DNA from: Bacillota bacterium
GTDB taxonomy: Bacteria > Bacillota > Clostridia > Peptostreptococcales > Anaerovoracaceae
Direction of reading: 5' to 3'
DNA length: 52,155 nt
Assembly: GCA_029101005.1 (NCBI GenBank)
Contig: JAQXQE010000004.1
Span: forward strand, 1 to 52,155
In this document: in pieces, positions 25,703-33,949 of the stretch
Position numbering within the stretch: the first letter of the stretch is position 1
How the letters are laid out: the number at the start of each line of letters is the position of its first letter
Translations under genes and position numbers: made by a program
The notes under the pieces: generated by a model
Database searches by the model: none
The model's input: the letters and a program-made list of their open reading frames with translations, nothing else
Told to the model about the DNA's origin: nothing

Positions 25703-26380
25703 CTATTCGTCGTACTCGAACTTGTAACCTACACCTCTCAGAGTAACAATGTACTTTCTGTAAGGCCCTAGGTTGTTTCTGAGATTCTTAACGTGAGTGT
25801 CGATAGTTCTGTCGTCACCGAAGAAGTCGTAACCCCAAATGTCTGAGAGAAGCTTGTCTCTTGAGAGAGCGATGTTCTTGTTCTGAATCATATAGAAGAG
25901 CAGGTCGTACTCCTTAGGAGTGAGGTTGATTCTCTCTCCGTCAACGCTTACAGTACGAGCAGAGAAGTTAACCTCGAGTCCCTCGAAACGCATGATGTCT
26001 GCAGAGGATGTGTCCTGTCCCTCGCATCTAGCGAGAACTGCATTGACTCTTGCCATGAGCTCCTTAGGGCTAAAAGGCTTAACCACGTAGTCGTCGATTC
26101 CGAGCTCGAAACCGAAGAGCTTGTCGTACTCCTCGCCTCTTGCGCTTAGCATGATAACTGGGATCTTCTTAATCTTGTGAATCTCCTTAACAGCACTGAA
26201 GCCGTCGAGCTTAGGCATCATGATGTCCATGATGATGAGGTCGTAGTCGTTGAGCTTGACCATACCGATGGCACTCATTCCGTCAGCAGCCTCATGTGCC
26301 TCGTAATTGCTGAATTCTGCGTATTCTTTGATGACCTCGCGGATCTTCGCCTCGTCATCTACAATAAGTAATTTTTTCAT
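25703..26380 (-). CDS. OmpR/PhoB-family response regulator
   Basis: This 225-residue regulator has a receiver domain (about 1-118) with acidic pocket D8/D9 (VDDE), phospho-acceptor D52 in LIIMDIMMPK and the conserved Lys in VVKPFSPKEL. It is followed by a winged-helix DNA-binding domain (about 130-225, LTPKEYDLLFYMI and the final RGVGYKFE). The ATG at 26380 has GGAGG 8 nt upstream; the longer in-frame start lacks one. It is the first gene of the operon with the kinase and radA, under a promoter that diverges from carD. Confidence 0.96.
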   Translation of the reverse strand: MKKLLIVDDEAKIREVIKEYAEFSNYEAHEAADGMSAIGMVKLNDYDLIIMDIMMPKLDGFSAVKEIHKIKKIPVIMLSARGEEYDKLFGFELGIDDYVVKPFSPKELMARVNAVLARCEGQDTSSADIMRFEGLEVNFSARTVSVDGERINLTPKEYDLLFYMIQNKNIALSRDKLLSDIWGYDFFGDDRTIDTHVKNLRNNLGPYRKYIVTLRGVGYKFEYDE

Positions 26381-26452
26381 AATGTATATCCTCCGTATTG
26401 ACGGCATTAATGGCTTGTTTGCTTGAAGGCGCAGCCCTCAATGATAATGTGA

Positions 26453-26482
26453 ATTATATCATAGCGGATTATTTATTGTCTA
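26453..26482 (-). promoter_or_regulatory. Promoter of the response regulator-kinase-radA operon
   Basis: On the minus strand TAGACA (26482-26477) and TATAAT (26458-26453) are 18 bp apart. The -10 is preceded by TGA, giving an extended -10. It diverges from the carD promoter, whose -35 is 18 bp away. Confidence 0.72.
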
Positions 26483-26500
26483 ACAATTAGAATAGTGTTG

Positions 26501-26530
26501 TTGACAAAGCAAGATATCAATGATATCATT
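26501..26530 (+). promoter_or_regulatory. carD promoter with overlapping palindrome
   Basis: TTGACA (26501-26506) and TATCAT (26524-26529) are 17 bp apart, with TG at 26521-26522 making an extended -10. The perfect palindrome AATGATATCATT (26519-26530) covers the -10, and GATATC occurs twice, 9 bp apart. This suggests repression at the -10. Confidence 0.7.
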
Positions 26531-26599
26531 CAAATTTTTATTCTTGCACCCACCTTCAAAAGTGATTATAATCAAAAGTATGAGGGAAGGAGCACGGCT

Positions 26600-27073
26600 A
26601 TGTTCAACGTAGGAGATAACATAGTATATCCAATGTACGGTGCCGGAATCATCACTGACATCGTTGTTAGGGACTTTCTTGGAGAGCCCCGTAGTTATTA
26701 TTGTGTCTCTCTCCCATACTGTAAGATGGAAGTTAGTGTCCCCGTAGACAACAGTGCCAATCTCGGAGTTAGAGACGTAATCGATCAGACAAGAATCTGC
26801 GAAGTTCTTGAAGTTCTAGGCATGGAAACGGAGCCGATGTGCTCAAACTGGAATAAGCGCTATCGAGAGAATATGGAGCGCCTCCAGACGGGAGACATCC
26901 TCACGGTTGCCTCAGTCGTTCGCAATCTCGTGCGTAATGACAGGCTCAAACCGTTGTCCACAGGTGAGAAGAAACTTCTCGGAACTGCCAAGCAGATCCT
27001 CGAAAGCGAACTTATATATGCGGGTGGTTACACACTCGAAGAAGCTGACGAACTGGTCGAATCACATATCTAG
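26600..27073 (+). CDS. CarD-family (CdnL-like) RNA polymerase-binding transcription factor
   Basis: This 157-residue CarD/CdnL-type protein has an N-terminal Tudor-like RNA polymerase interaction domain (about 1-65, FNVGDNIVYPMYGAGII). A helical C-terminal domain (about 75-157) follows, with the conserved region LSTGEKKLLGTAKQILESEL. Family members bind the beta subunit and stabilise open complexes at promoters. The ATG at 26600 has GGAAGGAG 7 nt upstream; upstream in-frame starts lie before the promoter. A weak terminator follows, so it may be transcribed alone. It sits before ispDF, as it does in several Firmicutes. Confidence 0.93.
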   Translation: MFNVGDNIVYPMYGAGIITDIVVRDFLGEPRSYYCVSLPYCKMEVSVPVDNSANLGVRDVIDQTRICEVLEVLGMETEPMCSNWNKRYRENMERLQTGDILTVASVVRNLVRNDRLKPLSTGEKKLLGTAKQILESELIYAGGYTLEEADELVESHI

Positions 27074-27078
27074 CTGAT

Positions 27079-27101
27079 GGCGATGTGATATCGGCCTTTT
27101 T
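27079..27101 (+). terminator. Probable carD terminator
   Basis: A short stem (GGC-GAT with ATC-GCC, one bulged G) is followed by TTTTT. It is weak but well placed, 5 nt after the stop. Confidence 0.45.
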
Positions 27102-27152
27102 CTATACCCTAATCTTTATAACAGTCATTTGTGAGCAAATAATGGAGAATCT

Positions 27153-28364
27153 ATGTTGTATTCGAACATATATGCAATAATAGTTGCGGCGGGCAAGGGA
27201 ACGCGTCTCGGCGGACCCATACCGAAGCAGCTTCTGAGATATGCCGAGAGCACGGTGCTCGAGCACACAGCGAGAGTTTTCGCCAGCCACGAGCGCGTAA
27301 ATGCGGTAATAATAGTAGGCCCATCGGACGGAAGACTCACGGAGCGTTACGAGGAGATTATCTCTTCATGTAAAAGCCGCTATGTGGCTCCCCGTTATGC
27401 GACAGTTCCCGGCGGAGCGGAGCGATCGGATTCGGTCGTAAGCGGTCTTCGTGAAGCGGAGCGCATCGCCAAAGAGCAGGGCGTTGATCCTGCAGAGGTG
27501 ATGGTGATGATTCACGATGCGGCAAGACCTGGCATTGACCACGCTGTAATAGATAGTAATATAGAAGCGATGGAGGATTGCAGGGCGGTAGTTACCTGCG
27601 TGCCATCTGTAGACTCAGTAAGAGTAATCAGCGAACAAACTTTCTTGAACAGTGAGGGCAAATATCCTATAATGGAGAGTAACGTACTAGAGCGCAAGCT
27701 CGTGTACAATGTTCAGACCCCACAGAGCTTCTGTTTGAGCGATATCATCGCGGCATATGTGAAGGCGGAAGCAGACGGATACGTCGGAACAGACGATGCG
27801 TCAGTGGCGGATTATGCGGGAATAAGTCCTGCAATAGTTCTGGGGTCGCCACAGAATTACAAAATTACTACTGCGAAGGATGTACCTATGGAAACAAGAG
27901 TTGGCACAGGCTTCGACGTTCATAGACTTGTCCCGGATAGAGCTTTAACATTATGCGGGACCCCAGTCCCCTATGAGAAGGGATTATTGGGACACTCGGA
28001 CGCCGATGTAGCGACACATGCATTAATGGATGCACTGCTCGGAGCAGCGGGACAGCGCGATATCGGATATCATTTTCCGGACAGTGACGAGAAGTACAAG
28101 GGCGCTGACAGCCTGAAACTGCTTGCAGAGGTTAAGCGAATCATAGGAGATGTGAAGATCAATAATGTAGACATCACCATTATCGCTGAGAGACCTAAGC
28201 TTGCAGCTTATAACAGTCAGATGAGAGAGAATATTGCCAGAACCCTCGAGATACCGACAAGTGCGGTTAATATTAAAGCGACGACAACAGAGGGACTTGG
28301 TTTCACAGGAAGAGGCGAAGGTATCGCAGCACTTGCAACCTGCGCAATAGAAGGGAGTTTTTAA
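27153..28364 (+). CDS. ispDF: Bifunctional IspD/IspF (MEP cytidylyltransferase and MEcPP synthase)
   Basis: This 403-residue fused enzyme of the methylerythritol phosphate isoprenoid pathway carries two activities. The N-terminal IspD domain (1-about 240) has the nucleotide-binding start IVAAGKGTRLGGPIPKQLL, HDAARP and a late NYKITT motif. The C-terminal IspF domain (about 246-403) has the metal ligands in GTGFDVHRL, GHSDADVATHALMDALLG and KATTTEGLGFTGRGEGI. Fusion skips the usual separate genes and omits IspE, which must be elsewhere. GGAG lies 6 nt before the ATG. It is followed by proS after 2 nt, so they are co-expressed. Confidence 0.96.
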   Translation: MLYSNIYAIIVAAGKGTRLGGPIPKQLLRYAESTVLEHTARVFASHERVNAVIIVGPSDGRLTERYEEIISSCKSRYVAPRYATVPGGAERSDSVVSGLREAERIAKEQGVDPAEVMVMIHDAARPGIDHAVIDSNIEAMEDCRAVVTCVPSVDSVRVISEQTFLNSEGKYPIMESNVLERKLVYNVQTPQSFCLSDIIAAYVKAEADGYVGTDDASVADYAGISPAIVLGSPQNYKITTAKDVPMETRVGTGFDVHRLVPDRALTLCGTPVPYEKGLLGHSDADVATHALMDALLGAAGQRDIGYHFPDSDEKYKGADSLKLLAEVKRIIGDVKINNVDITIIAERPKLAAYNSQMRENIARTLEIPTSAVNIKATTTEGLGFTGRGEGIAALATCAIEGSF

Positions 28365-28366
28365 CA

Positions 28367-30103
28367 ATGAGATTATCTAAGATGCACCTTAAGACACTGA
28401 GAGAAGCACCAAAGGAAGCGGTTCTCGCAGGACACCAGTTGCTGATCAGAGCTAATATGATGAAGCAGTACGCAGCAGGCGTATACGGATTCATGCCACT
28501 CGGATGGAGAGTAACACGTAAGGTTGAGCAGATTGTTAGAGAAGAGATGGATAGAATCGGCGGTCAGGAGATCCACATGCCACACATCAATCCAGGTGAA
28601 CTCTGGAAGGAGTCAGGCAGATGGTATGCTTACGGACCAGAGCTCTGGAGAATTCAGGACAGAAACGAGAGAGATTTCGTACTGAACCCAACTTGTGAGG
28701 AGATGTTCACAGACCTCGCAAAGCAGGAGGTTTCATCATATAAGGAGCTTCCATTCACTTTCTATCACATCCAGTTCAAGTATAGAGACGAGGCTCGTCC
28801 AAGATACGGACTCATGAGATCAAGAGAGTTCATCATGAAAGACAGCTACTCATACGACAGAGATGTCGAGGGAATGAACAAGAGCTACGAGGAAGAGAGA
28901 GGCGCTTACGAGAGAATCTTCACAAGATGTGGACTTGATTACAGAATCATCGAGGCTGATAACGGTCCTATCGGTGGAAGCGCATCACACGAGTTCTGTG
29001 CACTCTCAGACGTAGGTGAGTCAGAGGTAGCATACTGCACAGAGTGCGGAATGGCTGCAACAATCGAGAGAGCTGAGTGCAGAGATGATGCCCCAGTAGT
29101 AGCTGAGATGGAGGAAGTTAAGGAAGTATACACACCTGGAACAAAGACTATCGAGGATGTATGCAAATACCTCAACCTCCCAGTAGAGCAGTCAATCAAG
29201 GCTCTTATGTTCGTAACATACGACAACGACCTGAACCCAGCTGATTACGTAGCTGTATTCGTAAGAGGAGACAGACAGGTTAACATGATCAAGCTCGTTA
29301 ACGCTCTCAACATTCCAGAGCACTACATCGAGTTTGCTGATGAGGCTGAGATGGGCCCAGTTACAGGTTGCGTAGGCGGATTCACAGGTCCTATCGGACT
29401 TAAGAACTGCATCAAGGTAGTAGATACAGAGCTCGTAGACACAGTTAACATGTGCGCTGGAGCTAACAAGGAAGACCACCACTGCACAGGCGTATGCTAC
29501 GGCAGAGACTATGTTGGTGACATAGTAGTAGATGTAAAGAGACTCGAGGAAGGCATGGCTTGCCCACACTGTGGAGCACCAATCAAGCACACAAGAGGTA
29601 TCGAGGTTGGACAGATCTTCAAGCTCGGAACAAAGTACTCAGAGTCAATGAACACATACTTCAAGGATGAGAACGGTAACGATTGCCCATACTACATGGG
29701 ATGCTACGGTGTTGGTATCACAAGAACTGTTCAGGCTATCATCGAGCAGGGACACGACGATAAGGGAATCATCTGGCCAATGTCAGTTGCTCCATATCAC
29801 GTAATCGTTACAGTAATCAACAAGGACAACGAGGAGCAGATGGCTATTGCTGAGAGAATCGAGGCTGAGCTCGAGAAGCACAAGGTTGAGGTTCTCGTAG
29901 ATGACAGAGACGAGAGACCTGGCGTTAAGTTCAACGACGCAGACCTCATCGGAATTCCAGTTAGAATCACTGTAGGTAAGAAGGCGAGCGAGGGTATTGT
30001 AGAGTACAAGCTCAGAAGAGAGGATGCGGTTGCAGAGCTCTCAGTTGAGGATGCAATCCAGGCTGCAAAGGATATCTACGATGCTGAGGTATTCGGACTT
30101 TAA
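28367..30103 (+). CDS. proS: Prolyl-tRNA synthetase (bacterial type)
   Basis: This 578-residue class II synthetase charges tRNA-Pro. Motif 2 is in FKYRDEARPRYGLMRSREF. An insertion editing domain (about 230-390) and a C-terminal anticodon domain follow, consistent with the bacterial ProRS type. Zinc-like Cys pairs CTEC and CPHC flank the insertion. The ATG at 28367 is 2 nt from the ispDF stop with an AAGGGAG site. Codon use is strongly biased to TCA/ACA/CCA, in contrast to the upstream ispDF gene. Confidence 0.96.
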   Translation: MRLSKMHLKTLREAPKEAVLAGHQLLIRANMMKQYAAGVYGFMPLGWRVTRKVEQIVREEMDRIGGQEIHMPHINPGELWKESGRWYAYGPELWRIQDRNERDFVLNPTCEEMFTDLAKQEVSSYKELPFTFYHIQFKYRDEARPRYGLMRSREFIMKDSYSYDRDVEGMNKSYEEERGAYERIFTRCGLDYRIIEADNGPIGGSASHEFCALSDVGESEVAYCTECGMAATIERAECRDDAPVVAEMEEVKEVYTPGTKTIEDVCKYLNLPVEQSIKALMFVTYDNDLNPADYVAVFVRGDRQVNMIKLVNALNIPEHYIEFADEAEMGPVTGCVGGFTGPIGLKNCIKVVDTELVDTVNMCAGANKEDHHCTGVCYGRDYVGDIVVDVKRLEEGMACPHCGAPIKHTRGIEVGQIFKLGTKYSESMNTYFKDENGNDCPYYMGCYGVGITRTVQAIIEQGHDDKGIIWPMSVAPYHVIVTVINKDNEEQMAIAERIEAELEKHKVEVLVDDRDERPGVKFNDADLIGIPVRITVGKKASEGIVEYKLRREDAVAELSVEDAIQAAKDIYDAEVFGL

Positions 30104-30116
30104 TTAAATACAAACT

Positions 30117-30680
30117 ATGCTGATTGAACTTTTTCTGATTTTTCTCAAATTAGGAGCGTTCACAATCGGAGGCGGCGTTGCGATGGTGCCTATCTTAAGA
30201 GAGGCCATGGTTAACGATAAGAAATGGTTCTCTGAAGAAGAGATGATAGACATCCTTTCGATCTGCCAGAGCCTGCCGGGAGTCATAGCAGTCAATATGG
30301 CAACTTACGTGGGATTCAAGAAGAAAGGACTTCTTGGGTCCCTCGTTGCTACTACGGGCGTAATTCTTCCATCCTTTGTGATGATCATCATCCTCGCCAA
30401 AGGAATAGCGGCAATCGGAGGTAACAGCTACCTGCTTGGAGCACTCGCAGGACTAAGGGCTGCAGCTGCAGGTCTGGTCATCGTTGCCGTATGGCAGATG
30501 GGAAGACGCGTCATCAAGGACTGGCTCACAGGACTTCTGGCGCTAGCGAGCTTCGTGCTGATTCTATTCTTCGATGTGAGCGTAGCGTATGTCGTGCTTC
30601 TCTACCTCGTAGGAGGTGTGCTGAAGGCGTATCTTAACATGCGCAGAATAAGGGGAGGAGGCGAGAGTGATGCTGATTAA
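30117..30680 (+). CDS. Chromate transporter family protein (half-size, first of pair)
   Basis: This 187-residue CHR-family membrane protein has one CHR domain with the glycine motif GAFTIGGGVAMVPIL, the hydrophilic WFSEEEMIDILSICQSLPG loop and about five helices. Half-size CHR proteins occur in pairs that are thought to work together. The natural substrate is not known; chromate or sulfate-like anions are reported for some members. The ATG at 30117 lacks a clear ribosome site, so initiation may rely on coupling to proS, whose stop is 13 nt upstream. It overlaps the next gene. Confidence 0.92.
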   Translation: MLIELFLIFLKLGAFTIGGGVAMVPILREAMVNDKKWFSEEEMIDILSICQSLPGVIAVNMATYVGFKKKGLLGSLVATTGVILPSFVMIIILAKGIAAIGGNSYLLGALAGLRAAAAGLVIVAVWQMGRRVIKDWLTGLLALASFVLILFFDVSVAYVVLLYLVGGVLKAYLNMRRIRGGGESDAD

Positions 30681-31239
30681 ACTGCTTCTTGTCTTCTGTA
30701 AAATCGGCCTGCTCGGCTTCGGCGGTGGTATGGCGATAGTATCCCTTATCTTCGACAGTATTCAGCAGTTTGGCACTATCAGCCAGACTGAATTCGCAGA
30801 TATCGTTGCGATTGCGCAGGTGACACCAGGTCCGATTGCAATCAACACTGCGACCTACGTGGGATATAACTGCGCGGGACTGCTCGGTTCGCTTGCCGCA
30901 ACCGCGGGCGTAGCGATACCTGCTTTTATCCTGACAGCGATAACAGCGAAGATGATGAAGGAATTCAGCGAGAGCCCGCTCGTCAAGGGAGGACTCGAAG
31001 GAATAAGACCTGCGACTGTAGGAATGATAGCAACAGCGATAATCACCCTGACTACGCCTGCGATTCTTGCAGAGGAACATCTGGGTGCGAGATTCAATGA
31101 TGTGCTTCAGAATATGCCTGTTGACTTAGTATCATGTGCTATTTGCCTTGCGACAGTCGTATTAATAGGCAAATATAAGAAGAATCCGTTCATTGTACTC
31201 ATAGTAATGGGGTGCATAGGAGCGGTTCTTGGTGTATAA
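30670..31239 (+). CDS. Chromate transporter family protein (half-size, second of pair)
   Basis: This is the second 189-residue CHR half-domain, with GLLGFGGGMAIV, TEFADIVAIAQVTPGP and ATYVGYNCAGLLGSL. It overlaps the first gene by 11 nt, and GGAGGAGG lies 7-8 nt before the ATG at 30670 (an in-frame GTG at 30667 is too close). The pair most likely forms an antiparallel heterodimer. Its stop lies inside the TATAAT at 31235-31240, a possible -10 for the cysS gene downstream. Confidence 0.92.
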   Translation: MLIKLLLVFCKIGLLGFGGGMAIVSLIFDSIQQFGTISQTEFADIVAIAQVTPGPIAINTATYVGYNCAGLLGSLAATAGVAIPAFILTAITAKMMKEFSESPLVKGGLEGIRPATVGMIATAIITLTTPAILAEEHLGARFNDVLQNMPVDLVSCAICLATVVLIGKYKKNPFIVLIVMGCIGAVLGV

Positions 31240-31280
31240 TAATCGGTACGGTAATTAGAATTTGAAAGGAGATTATAAAC

Positions 31281-32678
31281 ATGAAAATCTACAACTCACT
31301 CACCAATCGCAAAGAAGAGTTCGTTCCAATTGAAGAAGGAAAGGTGAGAATCTATGTCTGTGGACCTACTGTGTATAATTTCTTCCATATAGGAAACGCG
31401 AGACCATTCGTAGTTTTCGATACACTCAGAAGATACTTCAAGTACAGCGGATATGATGTTAAGTTCGTACAGAATTTCACTGATGTCGATGACAAGATTA
31501 TCAACAGAGCGAGAGAAGAGGGAATCACAGCTCCAGAGGTTTCTGAGAAGTACATCAAGGAGTACTTCGACGATGCAGAAGCTCTTAACGTAATCAAGGC
31601 TGATGTTCACCCTAAGGTAAGCGAGCACATTCCTGAGATCATCGAATTCGTTCAGACTCTCATCGACAAGGGATATGCATATGAGGCTGATGGAGATGTA
31701 TACTACAGCCCAAGAAAGTTCGAGGGATACGGCAAGCTCTCAGGTCAGAACGTCGACGACCTCGAATCAGGTGCTCGTATCGCAGTGGGAGAGGTTAAGA
31801 AGGATCCACTGGACTTCGCTCTTTGGAAGGCAAGAAAGACAGACGACGAGATCGCATGGGAGTCACCATGGGGTATGGGTAGACCAGGCTGGCACATCGA
31901 GTGCTCAGCAATGTCAAAGAAGCACCTCGGCGATACAATCGATATTCACGCTGGTGGACAGGACCTCAAGTTCCCACACCACGAGAACGAGATTGCACAG
32001 TCAGAGGCTTGCAACGGCGTTCCATTCGCTAACTACTGGATGCACAACGGATACATCACAGTTGACGGTGAGAAGATGTCAAAGTCACTCGGCAACTTCT
32101 TCACAGTAAGAGATATCCGCGAGGAGTTCAGCGGAGATTTCATCAGATTCTTCCTGCTCTCAGGTCAGTATCGCCACCCAATCAACTTCAGCGACACTGA
32201 GATGAAGAGCGTTAAGACAGGATATGACAGAATCGCTACAGGAATCGAGACACTCGAGTTCCTCACAAAGAGCGGCTCTGAGGGAATGACAGATGTAGAG
32301 AAGGCTACACTCGAGGGACTCGAGAAGTACAAGACAGCATTCATCGAGGCTATGGACGATGACCTCAACACAGCTGCTGCTATCTCATCAATCTTCGAGA
32401 TGATCTCAGAGATTAACGTTGCAGTTAAGGACGGAGCTTCAAAGGAGTTCGCAGCTGCTGCACTCGAGAGAATCCACGAGCTTGCAGACGTACTCGGAGT
32501 CTTCAAGAAGGAAGAGGAGGATGCACTCGGGGCTGACATCCAGGCTCTCATCGATGAGAGACAGGAAGCTCGTAAGGCGAAGAACTTCGCAAGAGCAGAT
32601 GAGATCAGAGATATGCTCGCTGCTCAGGGCATCACACTCAAGGATACTCCTCAGGGCGTTCAGGTTATCAGAAACTAA
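31281..32678 (+). CDS. cysS: Cysteinyl-tRNA synthetase
   Basis: This 465-residue class I synthetase charges tRNA-Cys. The HIGH-like motif is HIGNARPF (about 37-44), and KMSKS appears in GEKMSKSLGNF. The zinc ligands include Cys28 in YVCGPTVYN and the later CSAMSKKH and HHENE segments. Length is typical. GAAAGGAG lies 11 nt before the ATG. A TATAAT at 31235-31240 may give it its own promoter, though the -35 is poor. It is followed by mrnC after 17 nt, the standard Firmicute order. Confidence 0.97.
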   Translation: MKIYNSLTNRKEEFVPIEEGKVRIYVCGPTVYNFFHIGNARPFVVFDTLRRYFKYSGYDVKFVQNFTDVDDKIINRAREEGITAPEVSEKYIKEYFDDAEALNVIKADVHPKVSEHIPEIIEFVQTLIDKGYAYEADGDVYYSPRKFEGYGKLSGQNVDDLESGARIAVGEVKKDPLDFALWKARKTDDEIAWESPWGMGRPGWHIECSAMSKKHLGDTIDIHAGGQDLKFPHHENEIAQSEACNGVPFANYWMHNGYITVDGEKMSKSLGNFFTVRDIREEFSGDFIRFFLLSGQYRHPINFSDTEMKSVKTGYDRIATGIETLEFLTKSGSEGMTDVEKATLEGLEKYKTAFIEAMDDDLNTAAAISSIFEMISEINVAVKDGASKEFAAAALERIHELADVLGVFKKEEEDALGADIQALIDERQEARKAKNFARADEIRDMLAAQGITLKDTPQGVQVIRN

Positions 32679-32695
32679 CGGAGGACAGGTTCTTA

Positions 32696-33097
32696 ATGGA
32701 TAGAACTGAAGCATACAGGCTTAACGGCTCATCGCTCGCCTATATTGGTGATGCGGTATACGAGCTTGCGATAAGAGAGATGCTTATGAAGCGCGGCAAG
32801 GATGCTGGCAAGATGCACCACGATGCCATCCGCTACGTCTCATCTAATGGTCAGGCCCGCGCTGCAAAGAAGATGTGCAACGACGGCTTCCTGACGGAGG
32901 AAGAGGAGAAGCTTCTCAAGAGAGCTCGCAATCACAGAGCGACATCGAAGCCGCAGAATGCTGACCCGCGCTTATATAAGTGGGCAACAGGCTTCGAGGC
33001 ACTCATCGGCTTCCTGCATCTTGCAGAAGATAAGGAGAGACTCGATGCTGTGATTGAAGAAGCAATCAGAATTATAAGGGAGAGCAGAAATGAGTAA
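32696..33097 (+). CDS. mrnC: Mini-ribonuclease 3
   Basis: This 133-residue RNase III catalytic domain lacks a dsRNA-binding domain. In Bacillus the family matures 23S rRNA ends. The catalytic signature is in SSLAYIGDAVYELAIREM (about 12-29), and the second acidic site is in WATGFEALIGFLHLAEDK. GGAGGACAGG lies 6-13 nt before the ATG. The end overlaps thyA by 8 nt. The cysS-mrnC order is conserved across Firmicutes. Confidence 0.95.
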   Translation: MDRTEAYRLNGSSLAYIGDAVYELAIREMLMKRGKDAGKMHHDAIRYVSSNGQARAAKKMCNDGFLTEEEEKLLKRARNHRATSKPQNADPRLYKWATGFEALIGFLHLAEDKERLDAVIEEAIRIIRESRNE

Positions 33098-33920
33098 AGC
33101 AGACCAGCTGTTTGTGGCAATGTGCCAGGATATCATCGATAACGGCTTCAGCACTGAGGGACTTCCTGTAAGACCTCACTGGGAGGATGGAACACCTGCG
33201 CACACAATCAAGAACTTCGGAGTAGTCAACAGATACAATCTCCAGGAGGAGTTCCCTGCACTGACACTCAGACCTACAGCAATCAAGCTCGCAGTAGACG
33301 AGATGCTGTGGATCTGGCAGAAGAAGTCCAACAGGGTGGCTGATCTCAAGAGCCACATCTGGGATGAGTGGGCAGGGGAGGATGGAACCATCGGCAAGGC
33401 CTATGGTTACCAGCTCGGCGTTAAGTACAAGTTCAAGCAGGGCGAGATGGACCAGGTAGACAATGTTCTCTGGTGCCTCAAGAACGATAGGTATTCAAGA
33501 AGAATCATGACGAATATCTACAACTTCGCTGATCTCAGCGAGATGAACCTCGAGCCTTGTGCATACAGCATGACTTTTAACGTCAAGGGCGACACACTCA
33601 ACGGCATACTCAACCAGCGCTCACAGGACATCCTTACAGCGAACAACTGGAACGTTGTTCAGTACGCTGTCCTGCTGATGATGTTTGCTCAGGTAAGCGG
33701 ACTCAAGGCTGGAGAGCTCGTTCACGTAATCAGCGATGCGCATATCTACGACAGACACGTGGATATCGTCAAGGAGCTGATTACAAGACCTCAGTATCCG
33801 GCACCTAAGGTAAGCCTGAATCTTGAGATTACAAACTTCTATGATTTCACAGCTGACGATGTAATCATCGAGGACTACCAGAAGAATCCTCAGGTGAAGA
33901 ACATCCCGGTTGCAATCTAA
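33090..33920 (+). CDS. thyA: Thymidylate synthase (ThyA type, divergent)
   Basis: This 276-residue ThyA makes dTMP from dUMP and methylene-tetrahydrofolate, releasing dihydrofolate. The nucleophile is C157 (LEPCAYS). Other retained sites are E71, R137/R138 (YSRRI), R177 and D180 (NQRSQD), N188 (NNWNVV), and H218/Y220 (DAHIYDRH). The N-terminal loop that normally reads DRTGTGT is here WEDGTPAHT, so the phosphate-binding Arg21 of E. coli ThyA seems replaced by G34. It overlaps mrnC by 8 nt and is 29 nt before folA, which recycles its product. Many Clostridia have flavin-dependent thyX in this position. Confidence 0.93.
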   Translation: MSKADQLFVAMCQDIIDNGFSTEGLPVRPHWEDGTPAHTIKNFGVVNRYNLQEEFPALTLRPTAIKLAVDEMLWIWQKKSNRVADLKSHIWDEWAGEDGTIGKAYGYQLGVKYKFKQGEMDQVDNVLWCLKNDRYSRRIMTNIYNFADLSEMNLEPCAYSMTFNVKGDTLNGILNQRSQDILTANNWNVVQYAVLLMMFAQVSGLKAGELVHVISDAHIYDRHVDIVKELITRPQYPAPKVSLNLEITNFYDFTADDVIIEDYQKNPQVKNIPVAI

Positions 33921-33949
33921 TAGCGCTTTCAATAGAAAGGACTGAATGA

